Positions 1 to 6,167 of a stretch of 17,892 nt of DNA are shown here, piece after piece. Position numbers and translations under genes: made by a program. Positions within the stretch are counted from its first letter, which is position 1, and the number at the start of each line of letters is the position of its first letter. The notes under the pieces were generated by a model, which ran no database searches, was not told where the DNA came from, and saw nothing but the letters and a program-made list of their open reading frames with translations. Source of the DNA: ZC4RG36 sp964652205 (GTDB lineage: Bacteria; Chloroflexota; Anaerolineae; Aggregatilineales; Phototrophicaceae); the NCBI GenBank assembly GCA_964652205.1, contig CAZZAO010000112.1, positions 1-17,892 of the forward strand, given 5' to 3'.

Positions 1-37
1 GCGGGTGTGCGGCGCCCGCCGGGGTGGGCGGGGGCGC

Positions 38-66
38 GGGGGGGGGTGGGGGGGGGGGGGGGGGGG
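38..66. repeat. G-homopolymer low-complexity tract
   Basis: Nine G, one T, then nineteen consecutive G, inside a wider stretch (1-100) made almost only of G and C. The plus strand could form a G-quadruplex. Because it sits at the very edge of the window and joins directly to a repeat remnant, it may also be a sequencing or assembly artefact at a contig end. No believable gene lies here; the open frame across it is only Gly/Arg/Ala low complexity. Confidence 0.8.
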
Positions 67-83
67 AGGGGCCGGGGGTGAGG
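67..83 (+). repeat. Remnant of the GGGGTCGGGGGTGAGG intergenic repeat
   Basis: These 17 bases match, with one difference (C for T at the sixth base), the 17-base block found at 7873-7889 and again at 7998-8014. The block is the right-hand end of a dispersed intergenic repeat in this genome, so the left edge of the window probably begins inside or next to a copy of that repeat. Confidence 0.6.
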
Positions 84-100
84 GCGGGCCGGGGGCGCTG

Positions 101-129
101 TTTGCATTTCGACAGGCGCGCAGCATACT
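101..129 (+). promoter_or_regulatory. Candidate promoter for the nucleoside phosphorylase gene
   Basis: TTTGCA (101-106) and CATACT (124-129) are separated by 17 bases, each matching four of six sigma-70 consensus positions. Transcription would begin near 136, leaving about 33 bases before the ATG at 169, with the ribosome binding site AGGAG at 159-163. The match is moderate only. Confidence 0.35.
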
Positions 130-168
130 AACGTCAATGCTGGCGTTTCGGAACCTTCAGGAGAACCT

Positions 169-897
169 ATGGAGTACCACATCAGGGGCGAGCGCGGCGA
201 TATTGCCCGCTACGTCCTGTGTCCCGGATCGCAGTCCCGCGCCCGCCTGATCGCCGACCAGTTCGAGCATCGCGTCACCGTCAGCGAGGATCGCGGCATC
301 GTCGTCTATTCGGGCAGCTATCGCGGCGTCTTTATGACGGCCTGCGGTACGGGGATGGGCGGGCCTGCTGTCGGCATCGCCACCGAAGAACTCGGCCACC
401 TCGGCGCGGACACCTTCATTCGCGTCGGCTCGTGCGGCGTCTTTCAGGCGTGGCAGCAGCCGGGCGATGTCATCATCGCCACCGGAACCTATCGCGGCAG
501 CGGAACCGGCAGCGCCTATCTGCCGCTGCCGTTTCCCGCCGTGCCGACCTTCGCCGTCACGCGCGCGCTGGTCGAGGCGGCGGAGCGGCTCAAGCTGCCA
601 GTGACGGTCGGCGTCGGCTGGGCGGCGGACGCTTTCTACGGCCCGCGCAATGACGTCGATTACCTGCTGCTCAAGGAAGCAGGGGCCGTCTCAATTGAGA
701 TGGAGAGCGATACCCTGTTCCTGATCGGGCAGGTGCGCGGCTGGCGCACCGGCGCGATTTTTGCGTCCGACGGCGGGCCGGGAGACATGAAGCCTGAGGC
801 GGGCCGCGAGGCGTTCAAACGCGGCGAAGCTCAGGCCATCGAGATTGCCCTGAGCGCGCTGCTCACCATCGCTCAGGCGGACGCGAAAACGCCGTAA
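169..897 (+). CDS. udp: Uridine phosphorylase-like nucleoside phosphorylase
   Basis: This 242-residue protein belongs to the PNP/UDP family, which cleaves nucleosides with phosphate to give a free base and (deoxy)ribose-1-phosphate in the cytoplasm. Visible family marks are GTGMGGPAVGIATEEL from residue 60, RVGSCG at 85-90 (phosphate/ribose pocket) and EMES at 177-180, which is the uridine-phosphorylase form of the ribose-binding motif; purine phosphorylases of the DeoD type usually have EMEA. The base-recognition loop reads FYGPRN near 156-161 instead of the FYPGQER of enterobacterial Udp, so the base specificity cannot be fixed. AGGAG at 159-163 lies 5 bases before the ATG, which supports this start. 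The next gene, 111 bases downstream, is a nucleoside/base deaminase-type amidohydrolase, consistent with a salvage pair. Family is certain, exact substrate is not. Confidence 0.9.
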   Translation: MEYHIRGERGDIARYVLCPGSQSRARLIADQFEHRVTVSEDRGIVVYSGSYRGVFMTACGTGMGGPAVGIATEELGHLGADTFIRVGSCGVFQAWQQPGDVIIATGTYRGSGTGSAYLPLPFPAVPTFAVTRALVEAAERLKLPVTVGVGWAADAFYGPRNDVDYLLLKEAGAVSIEMESDTLFLIGQVRGWRTGAIFASDGGPGDMKPEAGREAFKRGEAQAIEIALSALLTIAQADAKTP

Positions 898-964
898 GCC
901 GCCTGGAGTGCTTCGTTTCCCGGAACAGGCCACTTTTACGGCGCTAGCCTTTCACATTCTTTTT

Positions 965-984
965 CCCTCGCCCGTCGGCGAGGG
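965..984 (+). repeat. Perfect 8-bp hairpin between salvage genes
   Basis: CCCTCGCC (965-972) and GGCGAGGG (977-984) form a perfect stem with a 4-base loop. There is no T run after it, so it is not a standard intrinsic terminator. The arms resemble the CCCCTCGC and AGGGG ends of the repeat near 7830-8024, so this may be a minimal repeat unit. It lies 24 bases before the next start codon and could affect the relative expression of the two genes. Confidence 0.6.
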
Positions 985-1008
985 GCAGCGAGCTTCAGGA
1001 TAACCCGG

Positions 1009-2376
1009 ATGCCCGGACAACTTCTCTATAACGCCGGTCTGCTGACGATGGACGCGCAGCGGCGGCAGTTCAATCACGGCGCGCTGCTGATTGACGGCGA
1101 CCGCATCGCGCAGGTTGGCGCAAGCGATGACCTGATCGCGCAGGCCGGGCCGGACGTCGAGCGCATTGACCTGCGCGGACGCTGGATTTTGCCCGGACTG
1201 GTCAATACGCACGTTCATACCTCGCAGCAGTTGGGGCGCGGATTAGCCGACGACGTCGATCTGCTGACGTGGCTGCGCGAGCGCGTCTGGCCTTACGAAA
1301 GTACGCTGACGGCGGACGATAGCTACGTCAGTTCGCTGTTGTGCGGGCTGGAGCTGATTCGCGGCGGCGTGACGACCTTTGTCGAAGCGGGCGGCCAGTT
1401 CGTCGAGGGCATGGCGCGGGCGGTCAACGAGCTGGGTCTGCGCGCCAATCTCGCCCGCTCGACGATGGATATGGGCATCGGCCTGCCCCCGGCCTGGCAG
1501 CACGACATGGAATACGAGCTTGACGCGCAGATTGCTAATTACGAGCGCTGGCACGGCGCGGCCAGTGGCCGAATTCGTGTCTGGTTCGGCCTGCGGACGA
1601 TCTTCAACAACTCCGACGCGCTGATGGTGCAGACGAAGGCGCTAGCCGATCAGTACGGCGTCGGCATCCACATGCACGTCGCCGAAGTGCGCGAGGAAGT
1701 CGAGTTCGCCCGCGAGACGCGCGGCGCGACGACCGTGGCGCACCTCGACCGGCTCGGCGTCCTCGGCCCCAATCTGCTGGCAGCGCACACCGTCTGGATG
1801 ACCGACGAGGAAATTCAGATGTTCGTCGATCACGACGTCAAGGTATCGCACAACCCGGCGGCGGCCATGCGCGTGCTCGGCTTCGCCCGCATCCCGGAGA
1901 TGATCGCCGCCGGAATTACCGTCTCCATCGGCACGGATGGCGCGCCGTGCAACAATCGGATGACGCTGATCGACGATATGTGGCTGGCCTCGCTGATTCA
2001 CAAGGGTCGTCTGCTCGACCCGAAGGTGCTGCCCGCCGAAACGATGCTCGATCTGGTGACGATCAGCGGCGCAAGAGCGGCCCTGTGGGACGACCAGATC
2101 GGCTCGCTCGAAGTCGGCAAGAAGGCCGACCTGAGCGTCATCAACCCGAACAGCGCGACGATGCTGCCGATGCACGATCCGGTTGCCAATCTGGTGTCGT
2201 CGCTGCGCGCCGAGAATGTCGAGAGCGTGATGTGTGACGGCCAGTGGCTGATGTGGCAGCGCCAGATCAAAACCGTCAACGAGGCCGAGATCATCGCCGA
2301 AGCGAAGGCTCGCGCTGCCTCAATCTTGAAGCGTTCCGGCATTCAGCTTCCGCAGCGCTTCAACGTCGTGGACTAA
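1009..2376 (+). CDS. Amidohydrolase of the TRZ/ATZ-MtaD family (likely MTA/SAH or related deaminase)
   Basis: The 455-residue protein has the composite fold of the family: an N-terminal beta-sandwich piece, a metal-dependent barrel, and a C-terminal return ending with GSLEVGKKADL. Metal and catalytic positions are visible: HVH (H68, H70), HMHVAE (H223 and E226), AAH (H260), SHNP (H281) and GTDG (D310). Family members hydrolyse 5-methylthioadenosine, S-adenosylhomocysteine, adenosine, guanine-like bases or triazines, releasing ammonia. The neighbouring nucleoside phosphorylase suggests a nucleoside or purine substrate, perhaps deamination followed by phosphorolysis; that step is inference. AGGA at 997-1000 precedes the ATG. 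Motifs after H281 and D310 (AAAMRVLG, GAPCNN) differ slightly from the commonest MtaD form, so a distinct subfamily is possible. Confidence 0.9.
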   Translation: MPGQLLYNAGLLTMDAQRRQFNHGALLIDGDRIAQVGASDDLIAQAGPDVERIDLRGRWILPGLVNTHVHTSQQLGRGLADDVDLLTWLRERVWPYESTLTADDSYVSSLLCGLELIRGGVTTFVEAGGQFVEGMARAVNELGLRANLARSTMDMGIGLPPAWQHDMEYELDAQIANYERWHGAASGRIRVWFGLRTIFNNSDALMVQTKALADQYGVGIHMHVAEVREEVEFARETRGATTVAHLDRLGVLGPNLLAAHTVWMTDEEIQMFVDHDVKVSHNPAAAMRVLGFARIPEMIAAGITVSIGTDGAPCNNRMTLIDDMWLASLIHKGRLLDPKVLPAETMLDLVTISGARAALWDDQIGSLEVGKKADLSVINPNSATMLPMHDPVANLVSSLRAENVESVMCDGQWLMWQRQIKTVNEAEIIAEAKARAASILKRSGIQLPQRFNVVD

Positions 2377-2404
2377 CGCGCGCCCGACTCGGGCTGCTGC
2401 AAAA

Positions 2405-2422
2405 GGCGCGATTGTTCGCGCC
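2405..2422 (-). terminator. Intrinsic terminator after the histidine kinase gene
   Basis: GGCGCGA (2405-2411) and TCGCGCC (2416-2422) form a 7-bp stem with a 4-base loop. Read on the minus strand, the hairpin is followed by TTTTGC (plus-strand AAAA at 2401-2404). It lies 31 bases past the kinase stop codon. The T run is short and there is none on the plus side, so it serves the minus strand best. Confidence 0.55.
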
Positions 2423-2452
2423 CGAAAAGCTTCGTTTCATTGGAACGCGATT

Positions 2453-3805
2453 CTACCTGATCTGCGACGAGGCTGGCCGTATCGGGATCGAGTCGCTGCT
2501 TTCGATAGGGGTTGCAGGCGCGGATTGCAGGCTGAACCAGAAGGTGCTGCCCTCGCCCAGCGTGCTCTCGACGCCAACCTGACCGTTGAGCTTGCCGACC
2601 ATCCGCCGGACAATCGACAGGCCGAGGCCCAGACCTTCAACGTTGACGATGTTCAGGCGGCTGAACATGTCGAACAGCCGTGCCTGATCTTCCGGCGCGA
2701 TACCGACGCCGCTGTCGGCGACTTCATAGCGCACGCGGTCAGGCAGGGCGACGGCGCGAATGTGAATGCCGGGATGCGGGTTGCCTGCGCCCATATACTT
2801 GATGGCGTTGCCGATCAGGTTGGCGAAGATTTCCTCAATCCACTGGGCATAACCGAGCGCCGGCAGAATATCAGGCGCAACAGTCACGACGATCTGCTGA
2901 AATTCGAGTGTGTCGTGGAAGCGGGCAATCGCCGACTGGATCACCGCGCTGACGTCAACCATCTCCAGATTGAAGGCCGCGTCCCGCAGGCGCGCCAGCC
3001 ACAGCAGTTGGTCGATCATCGTGGACATCCGCAGGACGTGGTCGCGGATGCCATCGACATAGCCAATGGCCGGTTCCGGCATGAGGATACCGTAGCGCCG
3101 CTTGAGCAGGTCTGCCTTGAGCAGAATCGAACTGAGGGGCGATTTCAGATCGTGGGCGATAGTGTGACCGTAAGCGTCCAACTCGGCGTTGCGCTCCTCA
3201 AGTTCCTGCGCGTCACGGTGCAGCGCGTCGCGCGCGCGCTCCAGCGCCTGAAGATGGTTGGCGTTGCGGATCGCCGCCGCAAGCTGGAGCGCGAACATAT
3301 AGGCGATGCGCAGGTCTTCCTGCGTGTAGGCTTCCGGCCTGACGATAGCAAAGTTGACCGTTCCCAGTACCGTCCCGGCAATCGTCAGCGGAATGATGAT
3401 CTGTGAGGCGTACTCATGCAGAAATGGCGACGGCAGCGATTCGCGGATCAGGCGCGCCTGCCCGCTGCGGAGCGCGAAGCCGACGTTCTGGGTCGTGACC
3501 AGAACATCAGACGTGCAGGCCGCCGCAGCGCCGTACAGCGTGCTGATCTGCCAGTCGCCCTTTTCATCAGGCAGGCAGACGCTGAAATGCTCGAAGTCAA
3601 GCAGCCATTTGGCTTTGGTGGCAACGACCCGCAGGATTTCGTCGAGGTTGAGCGACTGGTTGATGGCGATGCCGATTTCATTGACAGCAGCGATGCGGCT
3701 CGACAGCGCGTTGGCGTCCGCCAGCACCATCCGCACGGCGGATAGCAGCTCATCGCGGTCGAGTTCTTCGAGCCTCTTGCTGGCGGTCGGTAATCGCACA
3801 GCCAT
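2453..3805 (-). CDS. Soluble GAF-domain sensor histidine kinase
   Basis: The protein has 450 residues and no membrane segment, so it should sense a cytoplasmic cue. A GAF domain covers about 37-180, then a coiled coil (about 183-212), then a HisKA dimerisation domain with AHDLKSPL, whose H218 is the phosphate acceptor. The ATPase domain shows the N box (NLIGNAIKYM, N329-N333), DSGVG at 364-368, GLGLGL at 391-396 and a normal C-terminal end. All catalytic boxes look intact. The start codon lies 3 bases after the stop of the AhpD-like gene, with no strong ribosome binding site, so translation is probably coupled. No response regulator gene is present in the window, making it an orphan kinase. 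The ligand of the GAF domain is unknown; the partner gene hints at redox or metabolite sensing, which is inference. Confidence 0.93.
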   Translation of the reverse strand: MAVRLPTASKRLEELDRDELLSAVRMVLADANALSSRIAAVNEIGIAINQSLNLDEILRVVATKAKWLLDFEHFSVCLPDEKGDWQISTLYGAAAACTSDVLVTTQNVGFALRSGQARLIRESLPSPFLHEYASQIIIPLTIAGTVLGTVNFAIVRPEAYTQEDLRIAYMFALQLAAAIRNANHLQALERARDALHRDAQELEERNAELDAYGHTIAHDLKSPLSSILLKADLLKRRYGILMPEPAIGYVDGIRDHVLRMSTMIDQLLWLARLRDAAFNLEMVDVSAVIQSAIARFHDTLEFQQIVVTVAPDILPALGYAQWIEEIFANLIGNAIKYMGAGNPHPGIHIRAVALPDRVRYEVADSGVGIAPEDQARLFDMFSRLNIVNVEGLGLGLSIVRRMVGKLNGQVGVESTLGEGSTFWFSLQSAPATPIESSDSIPIRPASSQIR

Positions 3806-3808
3806 CGC

Positions 3809-4351
3809 TCACAAAGCGTCGATTTCGAGGGCAATGGCGTCGGTGTACTGGTTGACGTCCGTAAACAGGTTGGCCGTGCGGATGATCTCGTAGATTTCGC
3901 TGTCCGAAAGGTCAAGGCGGCGCAGCTCGGTCAGGTCGCCGTCCGTCACGCCGAGCGGGTTCGTCCCGGCCTTCAGGCCGAAGCGGATGGCCGCCTTCTC
4001 GCGGGCGGGCAGCGGGCAGGATTCAAAGTCGGATACCAGCAGGCGCAGCACTTCTTCACTCATGCCGAGCGCTGACAGGCCATGCAGGTGAACCTTGAGC
4101 GCATACTCGCTGCCGTTGGCCTGTGAGATCGCCACGCCGATCATTTCCTTGAGCGTGCGCGGCAGGTCGCCTTTGAGTACAATGCTGCGGAATTTGATCC
4201 AGTTGGCTTCGAGGAAGTCCGGGTTACCTGCCATCGACTTGAACAGGTTTGGCACTATGCCGAAACCCAGTTCTGCCGTGATCTCATCATAGACAGCGCG
4301 GGTGCTGGCATCAGTAAGCTCGCTGTATTCGATCATCGGGATACGCGCCAT
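3809..4351 (-). CDS. Carboxymuconolactone decarboxylase/AhpD-fold protein lacking the CxxC cysteines
   Basis: This 180-residue protein has the all-helical AhpD-like fold seen in alkylhydroperoxidase-related proteins. The family motif has Glu, then 12 residues later C-x-x-C-x-x-x-H. Here the spacing is kept exactly (E69, S81, A84, H88), but Ser and Ala replace the two catalytic cysteines. The only cysteine is C112, elsewhere in the chain. Thiol peroxidase activity of the AhpD kind is therefore unlikely, while the Glu/His pair remains. GAGGAG-like sequence (plus-strand CTCCT, 4360-4364) lies 8 bases before the ATG. A second, out-of-frame ATG sits 4 bases upstream. The stop codon is 3 bases from the histidine kinase start, so the two form an operon. 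Function is unknown; a structural or sensory role is possible. Confidence 0.85.
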   Translation of the reverse strand: MARIPMIEYSELTDASTRAVYDEITAELGFGIVPNLFKSMAGNPDFLEANWIKFRSIVLKGDLPRTLKEMIGVAISQANGSEYALKVHLHGLSALGMSEEVLRLLVSDFESCPLPAREKAAIRFGLKAGTNPLGVTDGDLTELRRLDLSDSEIYEIIRTANLFTDVNQYTDAIALEIDAL

Positions 4352-4372
4352 CCATCGTTCTCCTCATTTGTT

Positions 4373-4393
4373 CTCTATCAATAAATTGTAGAG
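4373..4393 (-). promoter_or_regulatory. Operator-like inverted repeat with an overlapping -10 (AhpD-like/kinase operon)
   Basis: CTCTATCAAT and ATTGTAGAG form a 9-bp inverted repeat with one bulged T and an AA centre. On the minus strand the right arm contains TACAAT (plus 4385-4390), a good -10 hexamer about 35 bases before the start at 4351. No convincing -35 is seen 16-18 bases further upstream. The overlap of a dyad with a -10 is what a repressor site would look like. Confidence 0.35.
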
Positions 4394-4479
4394 GAGACTC
4401 CCTGAGGATGGGCTTCGGAGCGCCTGAAATATTTATGAATTTCGACGTCCTGAATAGCTGCGCGGGGGCGGCTAACGGG

Positions 4480-5358
4480 CTAGCTGCGCTTGCTGCGATC
4501 CCGCTGTGAGCGCACCAGCGATTGCAGCCGGGCGAAGTATTCCGTTTCGGTCAGTTCCTTGAGGGCCGCGTCGCGCATGGCGTCATCAACATGGATTTGC
4601 AGCGTCGTCAGTTGGCTCTGAGTTTCTTCGAGCCGCTGCTTGACGGTGCTGAAGCGGCGTGCGTTTTCGATGGCAATCGCCGCCTGATTGGCGAAAGTGG
4701 CGACGAGCTGGATCGTATCAGGGTTGAAGACGCCGACCGCCATCCGGTTATCGGCGTAAACCACGCCGATGATCTGCCCGCGTGAGATCAGCGGCACGCA
4801 CATGACCGCGCGCACCGCCTTGAAGGTGATGCTCTCCGCGCCCATGAATCGCGCGTCCTGCTGCGCGTTGGTCGTCACAATCGACTTGCCATCCTGAAGG
4901 GTCGTCTGAATGATGGTGTTGCTGAAGGTCATCTCGTTGGTGGGGACGGTTTCGCTGTCCCAGTTACGGGCGGCATACGGAGTCAGCGCGCCATTTTCGC
5001 TCAGGACGATGTAGGCGCGTTCGGCTCCGGTGATCTGAACGATGGCGTCGACGACCGCGTTCAGCACCTCGGTCGGGTCGAGCGAGGAATTGACCAGCGC
5101 CGTGGTTGCCGACAGGTTATCGAGCGCGTTCATCCGCTCGACGACCTGGACACTCTCACGGCGCAGCCCGGTCAGGTCGCCCAGCACCGCCGCCGACAGG
5201 TTAATCATCGTGTCGGCGTAGTCCGGGTCCTGCTCGGCGATCAGGTCGTGGCTGCCTTCGACGTACTGGCTCAGGGTGCCAAAGTCAGACTCAACTTGCT
5301 CGACCTGCCGGAGAAAGCTGCCTGTCAGTGAACTGAGTTGGGATGGGTTCTCGCTCAT
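4480..5358 (-). CDS. GAF-domain signalling protein without an output domain
   Basis: The protein has 292 residues. An N-terminal helical region (1-90) is followed by one GAF domain at about 95-236, with the usual core (AYIVLSENGAL, CVPLISRGQIIGVVYADNR, VATFANQAAIAIENARRF), then a C-terminal coiled coil (237-290) ending in a basic tail. No kinase, cyclase or DNA-binding domain is present and there is no membrane segment. It may act by protein contact or as a ligand-binding subunit. GAF proteins of this plan are common in Chloroflexota next to kinases or cyclases. It has its own strong upstream promoter; no clear terminator separates it from the AhpD-like/kinase pair 129 bases downstream, so read-through is possible. 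The ribosome binding site is weak (AAAGAGA upstream). Confidence 0.9.
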   Translation of the reverse strand: MSENPSQLSSLTGSFLRQVEQVESDFGTLSQYVEGSHDLIAEQDPDYADTMINLSAAVLGDLTGLRRESVQVVERMNALDNLSATTALVNSSLDPTEVLNAVVDAIVQITGAERAYIVLSENGALTPYAARNWDSETVPTNEMTFSNTIIQTTLQDGKSIVTTNAQQDARFMGAESITFKAVRAVMCVPLISRGQIIGVVYADNRMAVGVFNPDTIQLVATFANQAAIAIENARRFSTVKQRLEETQSQLTTLQIHVDDAMRDAALKELTETEYFARLQSLVRSQRDRSKRS

Positions 5359-5431
5359 CGGCTATCAGTCTCTTTAGTGTCCTGGGGAACACGGGTTGGA
5401 ACGGCCTGAATGCGCCATTGAATGAACGTAG

Positions 5432-5460
5432 ATCATATTGCGTGGATGCAACATGGTCAA
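5432..5460 (-). promoter_or_regulatory. Sigma-70-like promoter of the GAF-domain gene
   Basis: On the minus strand TTGACC (plus 5455-5460) and TATGAT (plus 5432-5437) are separated by exactly 17 bases, each matching five of six consensus positions. Transcription should start near 5425, giving a leader of about 66 bases before the ATG at 5358. This is the best promoter match I found in the window. Confidence 0.7.
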
Positions 5461-5483
5461 GCCAGTCGTGCCAGATGCTGCGA

Positions 5484-5963
5484 TCAGGTGCGCGCCAGCA
5501 GCCGCTTGCGAAAAATCAATTCGGTGACACCTGGCATAATGTAATCGGCAATCGCGCCGACCTGCGTATAACCCTGTCGCCGGTAAAAGCGCTGGGCATC
5601 CTGGTTGAACTCCGATGTCAGCAGAAAGACATCAGCGCTGCTGTCAGCCACTTCCTGCTCCACTTGCCGGAGCAGCGCCGCCCCGATCCGTCGGTTCTGA
5701 TATTCCGCCTGAACGCCGAGCGCTGAGACATACGGGCTGAGGTTAAACGCGCCGCGCCGGATGCAGCGCAGCAGCCCGCACGCGACCGCCTCGCCGGGAA
5801 GGTCCGCCGTCAGCAGAATATCCTGCTGCATTGACCGCTCGAACAGCCGGGTCGCCGATTCGACGGTCACGCCGTAGCGCCGCCACAATGGCAGCGCTGG
5901 CATCCATGCCGCGATGATGGGGATGTCGGCTTCGTTCATGGGTCGAACGATCAACTCAGCCAT
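5484..5963 (-). CDS. GNAT-family N-acetyltransferase
   Basis: This 159-residue protein is a single GNAT domain, which moves an acetyl group from acetyl-CoA to an amine. The acetyl-CoA pyrophosphate loop is visible as VQAEYQNRRIGAALL (residues 84-98, the Q/R-x-x-G-x-A/G form), followed by the later NQDAQRFYRRQGY (120-132) with the usual tyrosine near Y127. The N terminus, AELIVRPMNEADIPIIAAW, is the normal first strand and helix. Substrate cannot be predicted. Its start overlaps the end of a doubtful 53-codon frame by 8 bases, and the upstream ribosome binding site is weak. The next gene on the same strand begins 125 bases downstream and has its own promoter. Confidence 0.9.
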   Translation of the reverse strand: MAELIVRPMNEADIPIIAAWMPALPLWRRYGVTVESATRLFERSMQQDILLTADLPGEAVACGLLRCIRRGAFNLSPYVSALGVQAEYQNRRIGAALLRQVEQEVADSSADVFLLTSEFNQDAQRFYRRQGYTQVGAIADYIMPGVTELIFRKRLLART

Positions 5964-6117
5964 CGGCAGCCGGACTCGTTTCGATCAGTGGCGCGGCCTG
6001 CGTCAACGGACAGGCGCGCAGCAGGGCGTCGGGGCTGAACAAGGGAGCATAGCCTCTGATTGTAACAATGAAATCGTCGTTCGCCCACTGGCCGCGTAAT
6101 TCGCGCGCTGGCCCCAC
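5956..6117 (-). CDS. Possible 53-codon small protein upstream of the acetyltransferase
   Basis: A GTG-started frame ends in TGA inside the acetyltransferase start, an 8-base overlap that resembles translational coupling. A GGGAG sequence lies about 9 bases before the GTG. Third codon positions are mostly G or C, as in the real genes. Against it: no recognisable family, no ATG, and a candidate -10 for the acetyltransferase lies inside it. It could also be a decayed C-terminal fragment. I do not recognise it. Confidence 0.2.
   Translation of the reverse strand: MGPARELRGQWANDDFIVTIRGYAPLFSPDALLRACPLTQAAPLIETSPAADG
6059..6069 (-). promoter_or_regulatory. Palindrome with candidate extended -10 for the acetyltransferase
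   Basis: ATTGTAACAAT is a perfect inverted repeat with 5-base arms around a central A. On the minus strand it provides TGTTACAAT, fitting the extended -10 form TGnTANAAT. It lies about 96 bases before the acetyltransferase start. No -35 is evident. It may instead be a small operator serving the divergent genes on both sides. Confidence 0.3.
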
Positions 6118-6123
6118 ACGCGC

Positions 6124-6129
6124 TACACT
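6124..6129 (+). promoter_or_regulatory. Candidate -10 (TACACT) of the family-5 binding-protein gene
   Basis: TACACT sits about 39 bases before the start codon in the context CGCTACACTCC. The same context with one change, CGCTATACTCC, occurs upstream of the DinB-like gene, which gives some support. No good -35 is found at the usual distance. Confidence 0.25.
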
Positions 6130-6167
6130 CCCGGCATAGTTCGCTTTTTCTTTCTTAATGGAGTCCG

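Noticed and set aside
2388..2400. GCCCGACTCGGGC as a plus-strand terminator after the amidohydrolase
   Set aside because: The central loop is a single base and no T run follows.
2525..3406. 293-codon plus-strand frame inside the histidine kinase gene
   Set aside because: No domain is recognisable, while the minus strand encodes every expected kinase motif.
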